Shown: positions 37,691 to 46,687 of the stretch, one piece after another | Numbering within the stretch: the stretch's first letter is position 1 | Layout: each line of letters starts with the position of its first letter | Assembly: GCF_026385505.1 (NCBI RefSeq) | Contig: NZ_JANIDV010000002.1 | Span: 124,001 to 188,000 of the forward strand | Direction: 5' to 3' | DNA from: Bombella dulcis | GTDB taxonomy: Bacteria; Pseudomonadota; Alphaproteobacteria; Acetobacterales; Acetobacteraceae | Length of the DNA stretch: 64,000 nucleotides | Notes under the pieces: model-generated | Told to the model about the DNA's origin: nothing | Seen by the model: only the letters and a program-made list of their open reading frames with translations | Database searches by the model: none | Translations under genes and position numbers: made by a program

Positions 37691-38071
37691 TTACCGTCCA
37701 GAAGACAGGATGGGGCCGAGAGGATGGCCACCAAGAAGGTGAACGTGGAAATGCGGTACTTCCTGCCCGCTGTCACGGCCCACATTGCTGATGAGGCGGA
37801 AACCGCTGGGAATGAGAGACTGTTCGGCGGAAATCTTGTCCACCAGCTTCCAGAAATCCAGAATCTCTTCATCGCTGGCACGGGAGATGAAGTCGTGCAG
37901 GTCCGTATAGGCCCCACGGGGAATCACCAGAACATGGATCGGTGCGAGGGGTGAAATGTCATAGAAGGCAAAAGAATGCTTGCTGTCGCACACACGCTCG
38001 GCAGGAATCTCCCCCCTCAGGATTTTGGCGAAGACATTGTTGGGATCATAGGCGGGGCTGGATGTCGGCAT
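37691..38071 (-). CDS. HIT-family (histidine triad) hydrolase
   Basis: Nucleotide hydrolase of the Hint branch, 126 residues, acting on AMP conjugates such as adenosine phosphoramidates. The triad motif is visible as HFHVHLLGG near the C-terminus, and VFAKILRGEIPAE and LAPIHVLVIPRG are typical of Hint proteins. I chose MPTSSPAYD as start with AAGGAA upstream. It lies immediately downstream of hisE, a position often held by HIT genes in alphaproteobacterial histidine clusters. Confidence 0.92.
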   Translation of the reverse strand: MPTSSPAYDPNNVFAKILRGEIPAERVCDSKHSFAFYDISPLAPIHVLVIPRGAYTDLHDFISRASDEEILDFWKLVDKISAEQSLIPSGFRLISNVGRDSGQEVPHFHVHLLGGHPLGPILSSGR

Positions 38072-38162
38072 AAGATGGGTTCCTTCTCTTCTCCTCATGA
38101 TTGGGGAGTGGGGCAGGGGGAAGTCAAGGGGAGAGGGCGGCAACCCACCTATGAGCCGCGCC

Positions 38163-38522
38163 TCAGAAGGTGGGTTTCGGGCGGGAGGCTTTTTCCTCAA
38201 TCCCGCTCGTGCCTTCACGGCGTTCCAGCTCGGCCCAGACATCTGTCGGATCAATGCCTGCATCGACCCACATGACGATCAGATGGTAGAGAACATCCGC
38301 ACTTTCGCTGATGAGGCCCTGCCGGTCACCCTTGATGGCCTCGATGACGCATTCGACAGCTTCTTCACCAAATTTCTGGGCGATCTTGCTCCGCCCTCTG
38401 GCCATGAGGCGGGCTGAATGGCTGACGGATGGTGAGGCCCCTTTGCGGGCCATGACCGTGTGATAGAGCCGCTCCAGAACATCCTTGCGGGTTTCGGGTG
38501 ATGAAGCGTTATTCTGAGACAT
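38163..38522 (-). CDS. hisE: Phosphoribosyl-ATP pyrophosphatase
   Basis: Second step of histidine synthesis, converting phosphoribosyl-ATP to phosphoribosyl-AMP. The 119 residues show the MazG-like helices with [17 protein letters not shown] and [13 protein letters not shown], carrying the metal-binding acidic residues. An alternative ATG at 38543 would add seven residues and has GGGAA upstream. It is the last histidine gene of the cluster, 30 bases after hisF. hisI is not in this window. Confidence 0.94.
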   Translation of the reverse strand: MSQNNASSPETRKDVLERLYHTVMARKGASPSVSHSARLMARGRSKIAQKFGEEAVECVIEAIKGDRQGLISESADVLYHLIVMWVDAGIDPTDVWAELERREGTSGIEEKASRPKPTF

Positions 38523-38551
38523 ATGTTTTCTGTCCTTTTTCATGTCGTTCC

Positions 38552-39313
38552 CTAGCGGTCCAGCCTGACGGGAAGCCGGGCATCATGCAGGGCCTGTTTG
38601 ACATCACTGATTTTGAACTGGCCGAAATGGAACACGCTGGCCGCCAGGAGGCCGCTGGCTCCCGCCTGCGCTCCTTCCACGAAATGGGCCAGCTCGCCCA
38701 CCCCGCCTGATGCGATGACGGGAACAGAGACACGGTTGCAGACAGTTTTCAGCAGGTCGAGGTCGAAGCCGGAGCGGGTGCCGTCACGGTCCATGCTGGT
38801 GAGCAGGATTTCTCCAGCACCCCGTGTGGCCATCTGTTCTGCCCAGTCCACGGCGTCCAGCCCGGTCGGTTCCCGCCCGCCTTTGGCATGGACCTCCCAT
38901 CCGCCATGCCCGTTGGAGCGGGCATCGATGGCCACCACGATGCACTGGCTGCCGAAACGCTCCGCCGCCTCATTGATGAGGTCCGGCGTGCGGATGGCGG
39001 CGGAGTTGATGGCGCATTTGTCGGCACCGCTCAGCAGGAGCTTGCGGATGTCCGCACAGCTGCGCACGCCACCGCCAACGGTCAGTGGCAGGCGGACTTC
39101 GGCAGCGGTCCGCTCCACGACGTCAAAGATGGTGTCACGATTGTCCGAGCTGGCCGTGATGTCCAGAAAGGTGAGTTCGTCCGCCCCGGCAGCGTCATAG
39201 AGGCGGGCCTGTTCCACCGGGTCGCCCGCATCCCGCAGGGAAACGAAATTGACCCCTTTGACGACCCGTCCGTCACGGACATCAAGACAGGGGATGACAC
39301 GCAGTTTCAGCAT
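38552..39313 (-). CDS. hisF: Imidazole glycerol phosphate synthase cyclase subunit
   Basis: TIM-barrel subunit of imidazole glycerol phosphate synthase, 253 residues, forming a complex with HisH. It opens with [20 protein letters not shown] containing the catalytic aspartate, has the second at [10 protein letters not shown] and phosphate-binding VGGGVRS and ASGGVGE loops. Its start overlaps the end of the GNAT-hisA gene by seven bases. Confidence 0.97.
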   Translation of the reverse strand: MLKLRVIPCLDVRDGRVVKGVNFVSLRDAGDPVEQARLYDAAGADELTFLDITASSDNRDTIFDVVERTAAEVRLPLTVGGGVRSCADIRKLLLSGADKCAINSAAIRTPDLINEAAERFGSQCIVVAIDARSNGHGGWEVHAKGGREPTGLDAVDWAEQMATRGAGEILLTSMDRDGTRSGFDLDLLKTVCNRVSVPVIASGGVGELAHFVEGAQAGASGLLAASVFHFGQFKISDVKQALHDARLPVRLDR

Positions 39314-40671
39314 GATCCCTCCAGCACGTCGAGGGCTTCGGGCAGGCTGATGCGGCCATCATACAGGGCACGGCCCACGATCACGCCAGTGATGCCGGGT
39401 GTTTCATCCGCCGCCTGACGGAGGGCACGGAGATGGTCCAGTGTCCCCACGCCGCCGCTGGCAATGACGGGAATGGAGACATTCCGGGCCAGCTCGACCG
39501 TCTGGTCAATGTCCAGCCCTTCCAGCATTCCGTCACGGGTGATTTCTGTGAAGATGATGCCTGCCACGCCTGCATCCTCCATCCGGCGGGCAAGGTCCGT
39601 CGTGGTCAGCTCGGAGACTTCAGCCCAGCCCTCGGTGGCGACACGGCCCTGCCGGGCATCAATCCCGGCGATCACACGGCCCGGCCAGGCACGGGCTGCC
39701 TGACGGACGAGGTCGGGGTCCTTCACGGCGGCGGAGCCGAGAATGACACGGCTGACACCGGCCTCCAGCCAGCGTTCGATGGCCTTCATGTCCCGCAGGC
39801 CACCCCCGAGCTGAATGGGGAGGGACGTGTTGGCAATGATGCCTTCCACGGCCTTCACGTTGGCAGACTGGCCTGCAAAGGCTCCGTCCAGATCAACGAT
39901 GTGGAGGTGGCGGCACCCGGCCTGTTCAAAGAGTTTTGCCTGTGCCGGTGGGTTGTCGGAGTAATGGGTGGCCCTGCTCATCTCTCCCTGTTGCAGGCGT
40001 ACGCAGGCACCGCCCTTGAGGTCGATGGCCGGGTAGAGGGTCAGCGGCTTTTCGACAGGGCCACCCGGTTCCGGGCCATGATGGGGCGCGGAAAGGGACG
40101 TGCTGACGGGTTGCCACTGCATGGCTTTTTCTTCAGGGACGAGGAGTTTTGAGAAGAACAATCCGCGCACTGTCCGGTCTCCGATTCGTGCAAAATAGGG
40201 GTGAGTGCCCCAGTGGGTGAAGCCAAGTGAATTGAGCAGGGCAATGGCATCGGGCAGTGTTTCCCGGACACGGCAGTCCAGCACCTTGGCACCACGGGAC
40301 TGTGCCCGTGTGATGATGGCCTCCATGAGCAGGTTGCCCAGCCCCTTGCCCCGTTCATAGGGAACGATGAAAAAAGCGGTGATTGTGGCACTCGTACCGT
40401 ATATCTCGGAACGGGTGGCTGCATGGGCTAGGACCGCTGCGCCGCAGATGCTGCCATCCGGTGCCCGGACGATGAAGACATCACGTTCCGGCACCAGCAG
40501 GAGGCCTTCAAAGAAGCGGCGCAGGACGGCACTTTCAGGCGGCGTGTGCCAGTCGAACACGCCCTCGGCCAGAATGGCGGCCACGGTGCTTTCCATCAGG
40601 CTTTCGAGATCATCCTCGCAGATGGTGTTCTCCAGCCGCTCGGCCCGGTAACTGTCAGAAGACTGGTTCAT
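39307..40671 (-). CDS. hisA: GNAT acetyltransferase-HisA fusion (phosphoribosylformimino-AICAR isomerase)
   Basis: A single uninterrupted frame of 454 residues encodes two domains. Residues about 1-183 are a GNAT acetyltransferase with the acetyl-CoA loop [15 protein letters not shown]. Residues about 206-454 are HisA, the ProFAR isomerase of histidine synthesis, with the catalytic aspartates in [10 protein letters not shown] and AGIDARQG and the phosphate loops GGGLRDM and ASGGVGT. The linker (residues about 184-205) is rich in Ser, His and Pro. An internal ATG at 40122 has only a weak GAAGAAAA upstream, so separate translation of HisA is possible but less likely. Neighbours hisH and hisF confirm the HisA role; the acetyltransferase substrate is unknown. 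Confidence 0.9.
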   Translation of the reverse strand: MNQSSDSYRAERLENTICEDDLESLMESTVAAILAEGVFDWHTPPESAVLRRFFEGLLLVPERDVFIVRAPDGSICGAAVLAHAATRSEIYGTSATITAFFIVPYERGKGLGNLLMEAIITRAQSRGAKVLDCRVRETLPDAIALLNSLGFTHWGTHPYFARIGDRTVRGLFFSKLLVPEEKAMQWQPVSTSLSAPHHGPEPGGPVEKPLTLYPAIDLKGGACVRLQQGEMSRATHYSDNPPAQAKLFEQAGCRHLHIVDLDGAFAGQSANVKAVEGIIANTSLPIQLGGGLRDMKAIERWLEAGVSRVILGSAAVKDPDLVRQAARAWPGRVIAGIDARQGRVATEGWAEVSELTTTDLARRMEDAGVAGIIFTEITRDGMLEGLDIDQTVELARNVSIPVIASGGVGTLDHLRALRQAADETPGITGVIVGRALYDGRISLPEALDVLEGSC

Positions 40672-40684
40672 GGCTGTGCCTGCA

Positions 40685-41329
40685 TCAGCCCGGCTGCCAT
40701 GTCAGGAAGTTGCCGAGGATGGTCAGCCCCACGTCCTGACTTTTTTCCACGTGAAACTGTGTGCCGCACCGGTTGCCCTTCGCCACGATGGCGGGGACCG
40801 CCATGCCATACTCGGCCGTGGCGACGGTTTCCTCCGCACGAGCTTCCATCAGGGCGTAGGAATGGACGAAATAGCCATGATTGCCCGGCTCCAGCCCGTT
40901 GGTCAGGGGGTGGGCACCGGGTGTGAAGGACAGGGTGTTCCAGCCCATGTGGGGCAGGCGGAGACCCTGTTCGGAACTGCCCGTCATGGGGGCGATGTGA
41001 CCGTCGATCCAGCCCAGCCCTTCGGTGCGGCCATGCTCCAGCCCATAGCGGGCCATGAGCTGCATCCCCACGCAGATGCCCAGGAAGGGCGTGCCGTCAT
41101 GCGTGGCTTTTTCCAGAAGCGGGCGGAGGCCGCCATCATCAAGGCCTTTTGCACAGTCGGCAAAGGCCCCCTGACCGGGCAGGATGAGGCGGTCTGCGGT
41201 CAGGATGTCATGTTCGTTCCGGGAGATGATGATGTCCGCATCCAGCTCCCGGAGGGCGGCGGCCCTCCGGGCTGCCTGTGCAGCAGAAGCCAGGTTGCCG
41301 CCATTGTAGTCGATTACGACAACACGCAT
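40685..41329 (-). CDS. hisH: Imidazole glycerol phosphate synthase glutaminase subunit
   Basis: Class I glutamine amidotransferase subunit of 214 residues that delivers ammonia to HisF. The catalytic cysteine lies in LGICVGMQL and the His-Glu pair in TQFHVEKSQ. The start at ATGCGT (41329) has GGAGAG upstream; a GTG six bases earlier is less well placed. It lies between hisB and the GNAT-hisA gene. Confidence 0.96.
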   Translation of the reverse strand: MRVVVIDYNGGNLASAAQAARRAAALRELDADIIISRNEHDILTADRLILPGQGAFADCAKGLDDGGLRPLLEKATHDGTPFLGICVGMQLMARYGLEHGRTEGLGWIDGHIAPMTGSSEQGLRLPHMGWNTLSFTPGAHPLTNGLEPGNHGYFVHSYALMEARAEETVATAEYGMAVPAIVAKGNRCGTQFHVEKSQDVGLTILGNFLTWQPG

Positions 41330-41412
41330 AAACACTCTCCATACTGCAAGATGTCCGGTCCTGTTTCAGGCAGGAATGGGAGACAAATCAAGGAAAAATC
41401 GTGAAAGGAGCC

Positions 41413-42015
41413 TCATAATACCCCTTTGGTGGACGGAATCTGCCCTGCACTGCGGGGGTCACGGGAGAGAGCCATGCGCAGGGCACGGGCGAAGGATTTG
41501 AAGGCACTTTCGGCAATGTGATGGGCGTTGGTACCGGCACGGCCATTCATGTGCACGGTGATGCGGGCGGACATGCAGAGGGCACGGAAGAATTCCTCCA
41601 CCATCTCCGTGGCCATGGAGCCGATCATTTCACGGGGGAACGTGATGTTCCAGGCCAGAAAGGGGCGGCCTGAAATATCCACGACGGCCTCGCAGAGAGC
41701 CTCATCCAGCGGGACGAGAGCGGAGCCGAAGCGTTCGATTCCCCGTTTGTCCCCGATGGCTCTGTGGAGGGCGTCTCCCAGCGTGATGCCCACATCCTCG
41801 ATGGTGTGGTGGTCATCAATGTGGAGATCGCCTTTCACCTGAACGGTGAGGTCCAGCCCGCCATGGCGGGCCAGGGCATCGAGCATGTGATCGAAAAAAC
41901 CGATGCCGGTCTGGATGTCGCTTTTTCCGTGTCCGTCAATGGCGAGGGAAAGAGTGATGTCGGTTTCACCTGTCTGGCGGGTGAGCGTGGCGGTGCGTGA
42001 AGTCTGAGCAGTCAT
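41413..42015 (-). CDS. hisB: Imidazoleglycerol-phosphate dehydratase
   Basis: Monofunctional HisB dehydratase of 200 residues. Metal-binding histidine clusters are present as GIGFFDHMLDALARHGGLD, IDDHHTIEDVGI and the later GTNAHHIAESAFKSFARAL. First gene of the histidine group hisB-hisH-GNAT/hisA-hisF-hisE; the promoter should lie in the roughly 110 bases before the divergent nitroreductase. Confidence 0.97.
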   Translation of the reverse strand: MTAQTSRTATLTRQTGETDITLSLAIDGHGKSDIQTGIGFFDHMLDALARHGGLDLTVQVKGDLHIDDHHTIEDVGITLGDALHRAIGDKRGIERFGSALVPLDEALCEAVVDISGRPFLAWNITFPREMIGSMATEMVEEFFRALCMSARITVHMNGRAGTNAHHIAESAFKSFARALRMALSRDPRSAGQIPSTKGVL

Positions 42016-42127
42016 GTCTTCCTGCTATACCAATCCGCGCCGCTTTCCAAACTTGCTTATTGTGACCGTGTGGGTGAGACTGTCGGCAGTAGAGTTCACG
42101 ACAGGGATTGTGAGGGGACCCGCCACC

Positions 42128-42745
42128 ATGACGCAGGCTTCATCCACTTCGCCGCTTGCCGCCTTGCTGGGGCGGTCTTCAACGGGCGATCTTGTCGCTC
42201 CGGCTCCGCAGGGGGACGTGCTGGCCCGCATTCTGTCTGCCGGTCTGCGGGCACCGGATCACGGCCATCTCTGCCCGTGGCGTTACGTGGTGATCACGGG
42301 GGAGGCCCGTCCGGCTTTTGCCGAGCATGTGGTGGCGGCCGTAGCCCGGCAGGAGCCTGATGCCCCGGAGAAGAAGCGTGAGAAACGGCGCAGGCGTTTC
42401 TCCGAGACACCGATGATCATTGCACTGGGGATGCATCTCCGGCCGGAGCATAAGGTGCCGGTCATGGAACAGGAAATGGCCGTGGCTGCCGGGGCCATGA
42501 ACGTTCTCAACGCCCTGCATATGGAGGGGTTCGGAGGCGTCTGGATCAGTGGGGGATTCTGTGAGGACCGGTCCCTGCTCAGCCAGCTTGGTCTGGATGC
42601 GCCGCACCGTCTTGCCGGGTTCCTGCTTGTCGGAACGCCGGAAAAGCCGGAACGGACCTCGAATCGTCCTGAGATTGATGAGTATGTGGCTGTTTGGGAT
42701 GGCTGGAGTCCTGTCACTTTCGGGGCGGATGACAGGCGACGCTGA
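42128..42745 (+). CDS. Nitroreductase-family protein (YdjA-like)
   Basis: FMN-dependent nitroreductase-like oxidoreductase of 205 residues. The N-terminal APDHGHLCPWRYVVITGEA matches the flavin-binding start of the short YdjA group, and AGAMNVLNALHMEGFGGVWI is the conserved helix. AGGGGA precedes the ATG at 42128; the frame is open upstream without homology. It is divergent from hisB. The natural substrate is unknown. Confidence 0.88.
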   Translation: MTQASSTSPLAALLGRSSTGDLVAPAPQGDVLARILSAGLRAPDHGHLCPWRYVVITGEARPAFAEHVVAAVARQEPDAPEKKREKRRRRFSETPMIIALGMHLRPEHKVPVMEQEMAVAAGAMNVLNALHMEGFGGVWISGGFCEDRSLLSQLGLDAPHRLAGFLLVGTPEKPERTSNRPEIDEYVAVWDGWSPVTFGADDRRR

Positions 42746-42823
42746 GACCGGGAGCCGGCTGCTTGCCGGGTCATGATGGTTGCGTTAAAGCCGTGGCCGG
42801 ATGTGAAGTGAAGGGTGCAGGGC

Positions 42824-44086
42824 ATGACAGGACACGGTGACGTTCATCAGGCGGATGGGATGCAGTCGGATTCCCTGACCAGTGATGTGGTGATTGCCGG
42901 TGGGGGACCTGCCGGTCTGGCGGCGGCCCTGTCCTTTGCCCGTGAAGGCTGGCGTGTCAGCGTGGTGGAGAAGGCTCCCCATGCCGTGCTGGAAACGCCT
43001 TCCTTCGATGGGCGGGAAATCGCCCTGACCCATCATACGGTCCACTGGCTGAAGCAGCATGGCGTGTGGGACGAGATTCCGGCCGATGCTGTCTGTCCGC
43101 TGGATGTTGCCCGAGTGGAGAGTGGCCGTCTGGGGGGACCGCCCCTGATTTTTCATGCACCGGGTGCCGTGCCGGCGTCAGCCTCCCATGATGGGCCGGA
43201 GGGGGAGCCTCTGGGCTATCTGGTGGCCAACCACCTCATCCGCCGTGCCCTTCATCGGGTCGTGAGCCGGACGGAGGGCATTGCCCTGCTGTGCCGGACG
43301 GGCGTGACGGGGTATCAGGCCAGCCGGGATGGTGTGCTGGTTCAGCTCTCGGATGGCAGGGCCATGCAGGCCCGTCTTCTGGTCGGGGCGGATGGCCGCT
43401 TTTCCCAGATACGGGAGATGGCAGGGATCGGGGCCATCGTGCATGATTTTGGCATGAGCATTCTTGTCTGCCGGATGCGTCATCTGACGCCGCATGACAA
43501 CACGGCCCTGCAATGGTTTGACGAACGCCAGACGATCGCTCTTCTGCCGGTCGCTCCGGATGGTGGGGTGGGAGATGTGTCCTCTCTGGTGCTGACCCTG
43601 CCGCCGGATGACATTGCCCGCCTGCGGGTGGCAGAGCCTGATGACTTCAATGCCGAAATTACCCGCCGTACGGATGGGCGGCTTGGCCTTCTGCGGGTGA
43701 TGAGTGACCGCATCACCTATCCGCTCAAGGCCGTTTATGCTCATCGTTTTCACGCACCCCGTGTGGCTCTGATCGGAGATGCGGCGGTGGGGATGCACCC
43801 CATTACGGCGCATGGCTTCAATTTTGGTATCCGTGGTCAGGAAACTCTGGTGCAGGAGCTGAGTGCGGGACCGGGTGATCCGGGAGATGCAGCGTCTCTT
43901 CAGCGTTTCGAGAACCGGCACCGCAGGGCAACGTTCCCGCTCTTTACGGCGACCAATGCCATTGCCGTGGCCTATACCCGTGATGACGGGCCGTTCCCGC
44001 TTGCCCGTCGGGCAGGGCTGATGCTGGCCAACCGTCTGGCCCCTTTCAAGAAGGCCGTGACACGGATGCTGATGGACCCCGTGTGA
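42824..44086 (+). CDS. UbiH/VisC/COQ6-family FAD-dependent hydroxylase
   Basis: Flavoprotein monooxygenase of 420 residues, probably hydroxylating a ubiquinone precursor. The FAD-binding start VVIAGGGPAGLAAALSFA (about residues 22-40), the DG motif around LLVGADGRFSQIRE and the GD motif RVALIGDAAVGMHPITAHGF are all present; the last also carries the UbiH signature. Which ring position it acts on cannot be told. The ATG at 42824 is preferred; a GTG nine bases earlier is possible. It is 78 bases after the nitroreductase on the same strand. Confidence 0.92.
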   Translation: MTGHGDVHQADGMQSDSLTSDVVIAGGGPAGLAAALSFAREGWRVSVVEKAPHAVLETPSFDGREIALTHHTVHWLKQHGVWDEIPADAVCPLDVARVESGRLGGPPLIFHAPGAVPASASHDGPEGEPLGYLVANHLIRRALHRVVSRTEGIALLCRTGVTGYQASRDGVLVQLSDGRAMQARLLVGADGRFSQIREMAGIGAIVHDFGMSILVCRMRHLTPHDNTALQWFDERQTIALLPVAPDGGVGDVSSLVLTLPPDDIARLRVAEPDDFNAEITRRTDGRLGLLRVMSDRITYPLKAVYAHRFHAPRVALIGDAAVGMHPITAHGFNFGIRGQETLVQELSAGPGDPGDAASLQRFENRHRRATFPLFTATNAIAVAYTRDDGPFPLARRAGLMLANRLAPFKKAVTRMLMDPV

Positions 44087-44310
44087 CCTCTGCCCTGAGG
44101 CAGATGGCAGGTCAGACCAGAGGTTTATTTTTTATTACGCAGATGGCTTGCCTGTCATGGCTCTTCACGGTGATACTGGCTGTGGGAGTAATTTCGGTAT
44201 GGGGAACGTCTTTTCCTGGGGGCGTCGGAATGATTGTGCCGGGATGGCTCGCTTTATTTCACTGTCAGGGCAGAGGCTGATAGCTACATCGTGAGCTAAG
44301 TACAGGGTGT

Positions 44311-45928
44311 ATGATGACATATGATGTCATCATTATTGGTGCAGGTTTCGCCAGACTGACACTGGCCTATCAGCTGAAGAAAAAGAATGGCGACCTTCAT
44401 ATTGCCGTCGTTCATGATTCCTCATTCCCCCTTGATGACATATCGGGCAAGGTCGGCGAGTCCTTCAATGAGGTGGCCGCCATCTATTTCGACCAGATGC
44501 TTGGTCTGAAAGATTTCATGAAGGCACGTCATCCCCGCAAGATGGGAATGCGTTTTTTCAGGATCAATGAATCGTTCTATTAGGAGCGGGATATAATAAT
44601 TTCTCTCCCAATTATGCATTTTATTTTGAGCGTGGAAAGCTGGGAAATGATCTGTTTGATCTGGTGAAGGATGAAGCTGATTTTACCTGAATCACAAATA
44701 TATTGATTTCGAGACCATTGATGGTGAGCAGCATGAATATGTTCATGTTCTGGATCGGAAAGGGAACAGTTCTAGAACATTGAAGGCGCACTGGCTCGTT
44801 GATGCTGCCGGGATGAAGAAGCTGCTCGCCCGCAAATTCGGCATCACGCACAAGCTGCCTATCGAGCATTCTTCCGTCTGGTTCCGGGTCGGGGGCGGGG
44901 TCAATGTGGATGAATTCCTGCCACGGACCAGTGACAACCCTTTCACGACGGAGCATCGGTCATGGAGTTCCATCCATCTGGAGGGGGCAGGGTACTGGAT
45001 ATGGATTCTGCGCCTTTCCGAGAACAGGACCAGTGTTGGCGTCATCTTTGATGAGAGCATGTATGCGTTTCAGGACTTCGCAACATGGGAGAAGACCACG
45101 CTCTGGCTGAAGCAGAATGTCAGGGTGCTGATTGACTATATTGAAGACAGACAGTTCCCCATCATGGATTTCAGGATACTGAGGCGGTTCGCCAGCCAGT
45201 CCGACTACTGGGTAAGTGATGACCGCTGGGCACTGGTCGGGGATTCCTACGGGATATGGGACCCCTATTACTCCAATGGCTTTGACATAATCGGGATGCA
45301 GAACACGATCCTGACGGAACTGATCCATGCGGACCGTACTGGCGGGGTCATTGAGCAGCGCATTCCTGCGGCCAACCGCTATCTTTATGAAATCATGAGG
45401 GCTTTCTCTGTCACCTTTACGGATTTTTACCCCAGAAAAGGCCGGTGGTATTATGTCTGTGCAAAATACAATGTTGACATGGCCATCTATTTCCCAATTC
45501 TGGCGACCGTGATGCATAATGCGCTTCAGTCCATGTTCATGGATGAAGACCCGACATTCCGGGAAAAGGTGCCGCACTTCATCAGTGAGGCGGGAAAGAC
45601 CCATTTCAGGGCCGTCGGGTTCCTGGCGTCTGATGAATTCAGGGATAATGGCGTGGAAGGGTATGATTACATGCCCCTCAATGCCGACACCTATAATGTC
45701 TTCGTTTCAGAACGTGGCATTCCCTACCATGAAAAGGACCGGGTCCTGTCCATCCTGAAGAAGAACTGCAACCTGATACTGTGTGTCCTGTATTATCTGC
45801 AGTCAGGCCGCAACTACATGGATTTCATAAAAAGAGGGGCCTATTCCGCCATAACGGAACAGACAGACCCGGAGCGTTACAGGGACAATCCTGACCAGCT
45901 TGAGGCTGATCTGTTCCGCCCCGTGTAA
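44311..45928 (+). pseudogene. FAD-dependent tryptophan-halogenase-like oxidoreductase, frameshifted
   Basis: Remains of a flavoprotein spread over three reading frames. The first part (44311-44583) starts YDVIIIGAGFARLTLAYQL, where the usual GxGxxG loop has lost its conserved Pro and Gly. The second part (about 44589-44694, another frame) reads NNFSPNYAFYFERGKLG then stops. The third, from about 44697 to 45928, continues NHKYIDFETIDGE, then AHWLVDAAG and DDRWALVGDSYGIWDPYYSN, the usual FAD GD motif. At least two frameshifts plus stop codons make it inactive. Members of this group halogenate or oxidise aromatic substrates. No ribosome binding site of quality precedes the ATG. Confidence 0.85.
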
Positions 45929-45934
45929 GGGGGC

Positions 45935-46684
45935 TTACGAGCCGATGGCGTGAGACTGGAGGAACTGCTCCAGCTTCGCGTCTTCTGCCGTGGCCGTGAT
46001 GAGGAAGGAGCGGGCCTCCTGTTCGGCGGCTCTGCCCGGGTCAGCAGCCACCATCCTGATGGGAACTTCCAGAGAGCGTGCCAGCAGGTGGAGTCTGTCG
46101 GTGGTACGGCCGCTGCCACCATAAAGCCGGTCACCAATGATGGGTGTGCTCAGCATGGCGCAGTGGACACGGGCCTGGTGGGTCTTTCCGGTATGCAGGG
46201 TCAGTTCCAGCAGACTGGATGTGCCATCGCTCGCCAGAACCCGCCATGAAGTGCGGGCCAGACTGCCGTGATTGGATGATGCTGTCGTGTCGGGTGCAGG
46301 CTCGGAGATCATCTTCCATCCCTGCCGGGCGGAGGAGACACGCCGCAGCAGGGTAGCCAGTGTTCCTTCCCGTTCGGCAGGCTGGCCTTCAACCAGTGCC
46401 CAGTAGCGTTTGATGGTCCTGTGTTCAGCAAAGGCCTGCTGGGCGGCGATGAGGGCGGATTTGCGGCGGGCCACGAGCAGGCAGCCTGCCGTATCCGTGT
46501 CCAGCCTGTGCACCAGCCAGGGGCCGCCCCGCTTCTGAGAAGTCAGGCGGGTTTCAACACTGTCTTTCGTTTGGGGGCCGGGATGGGCGGCCAGACCTGC
46601 CGGTTTGTTGATGACAGCAAAATGCCGGTCTTCCCACAGGATGGGGAGGGCCATCCCGGCATGGAAGAGGGGAGGAGGGGCCAT
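45935..46684 (-). CDS. RluA-family pseudouridine synthase
   Basis: RNA pseudouridine synthase of 249 residues. The catalytic aspartate lies in VHRLDTDTAGCLLVARR, and the family motif HTGKTHQARVHCAML plus GDRLYGG near the C-terminus are present. It lacks an N-terminal S4 domain, as in RluA and RluC-short forms. It starts four bases after the ftsK stop, so it is probably translated from the ftsK transcript. The target uridine cannot be deduced. Confidence 0.92.
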   Translation of the reverse strand: MAPPPLFHAGMALPILWEDRHFAVINKPAGLAAHPGPQTKDSVETRLTSQKRGGPWLVHRLDTDTAGCLLVARRKSALIAAQQAFAEHRTIKRYWALVEGQPAEREGTLATLLRRVSSARQGWKMISEPAPDTTASSNHGSLARTSWRVLASDGTSSLLELTLHTGKTHQARVHCAMLSTPIIGDRLYGGSGRTTDRLHLLARSLEVPIRMVAADPGRAAEQEARSFLITATAEDAKLEQFLQSHAIGS

Positions 46685-46687
46685 GTG

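Noticed and set aside
44083..44280. 65-codon hydrophobic open frame starting at a GTG overlapping the UbiH-type stop
   Set aside because: The overlap and one hydrophobic segment are suggestive, but there is no ribosome binding site evidence or known relative, and the sequence leads into a decayed gene.
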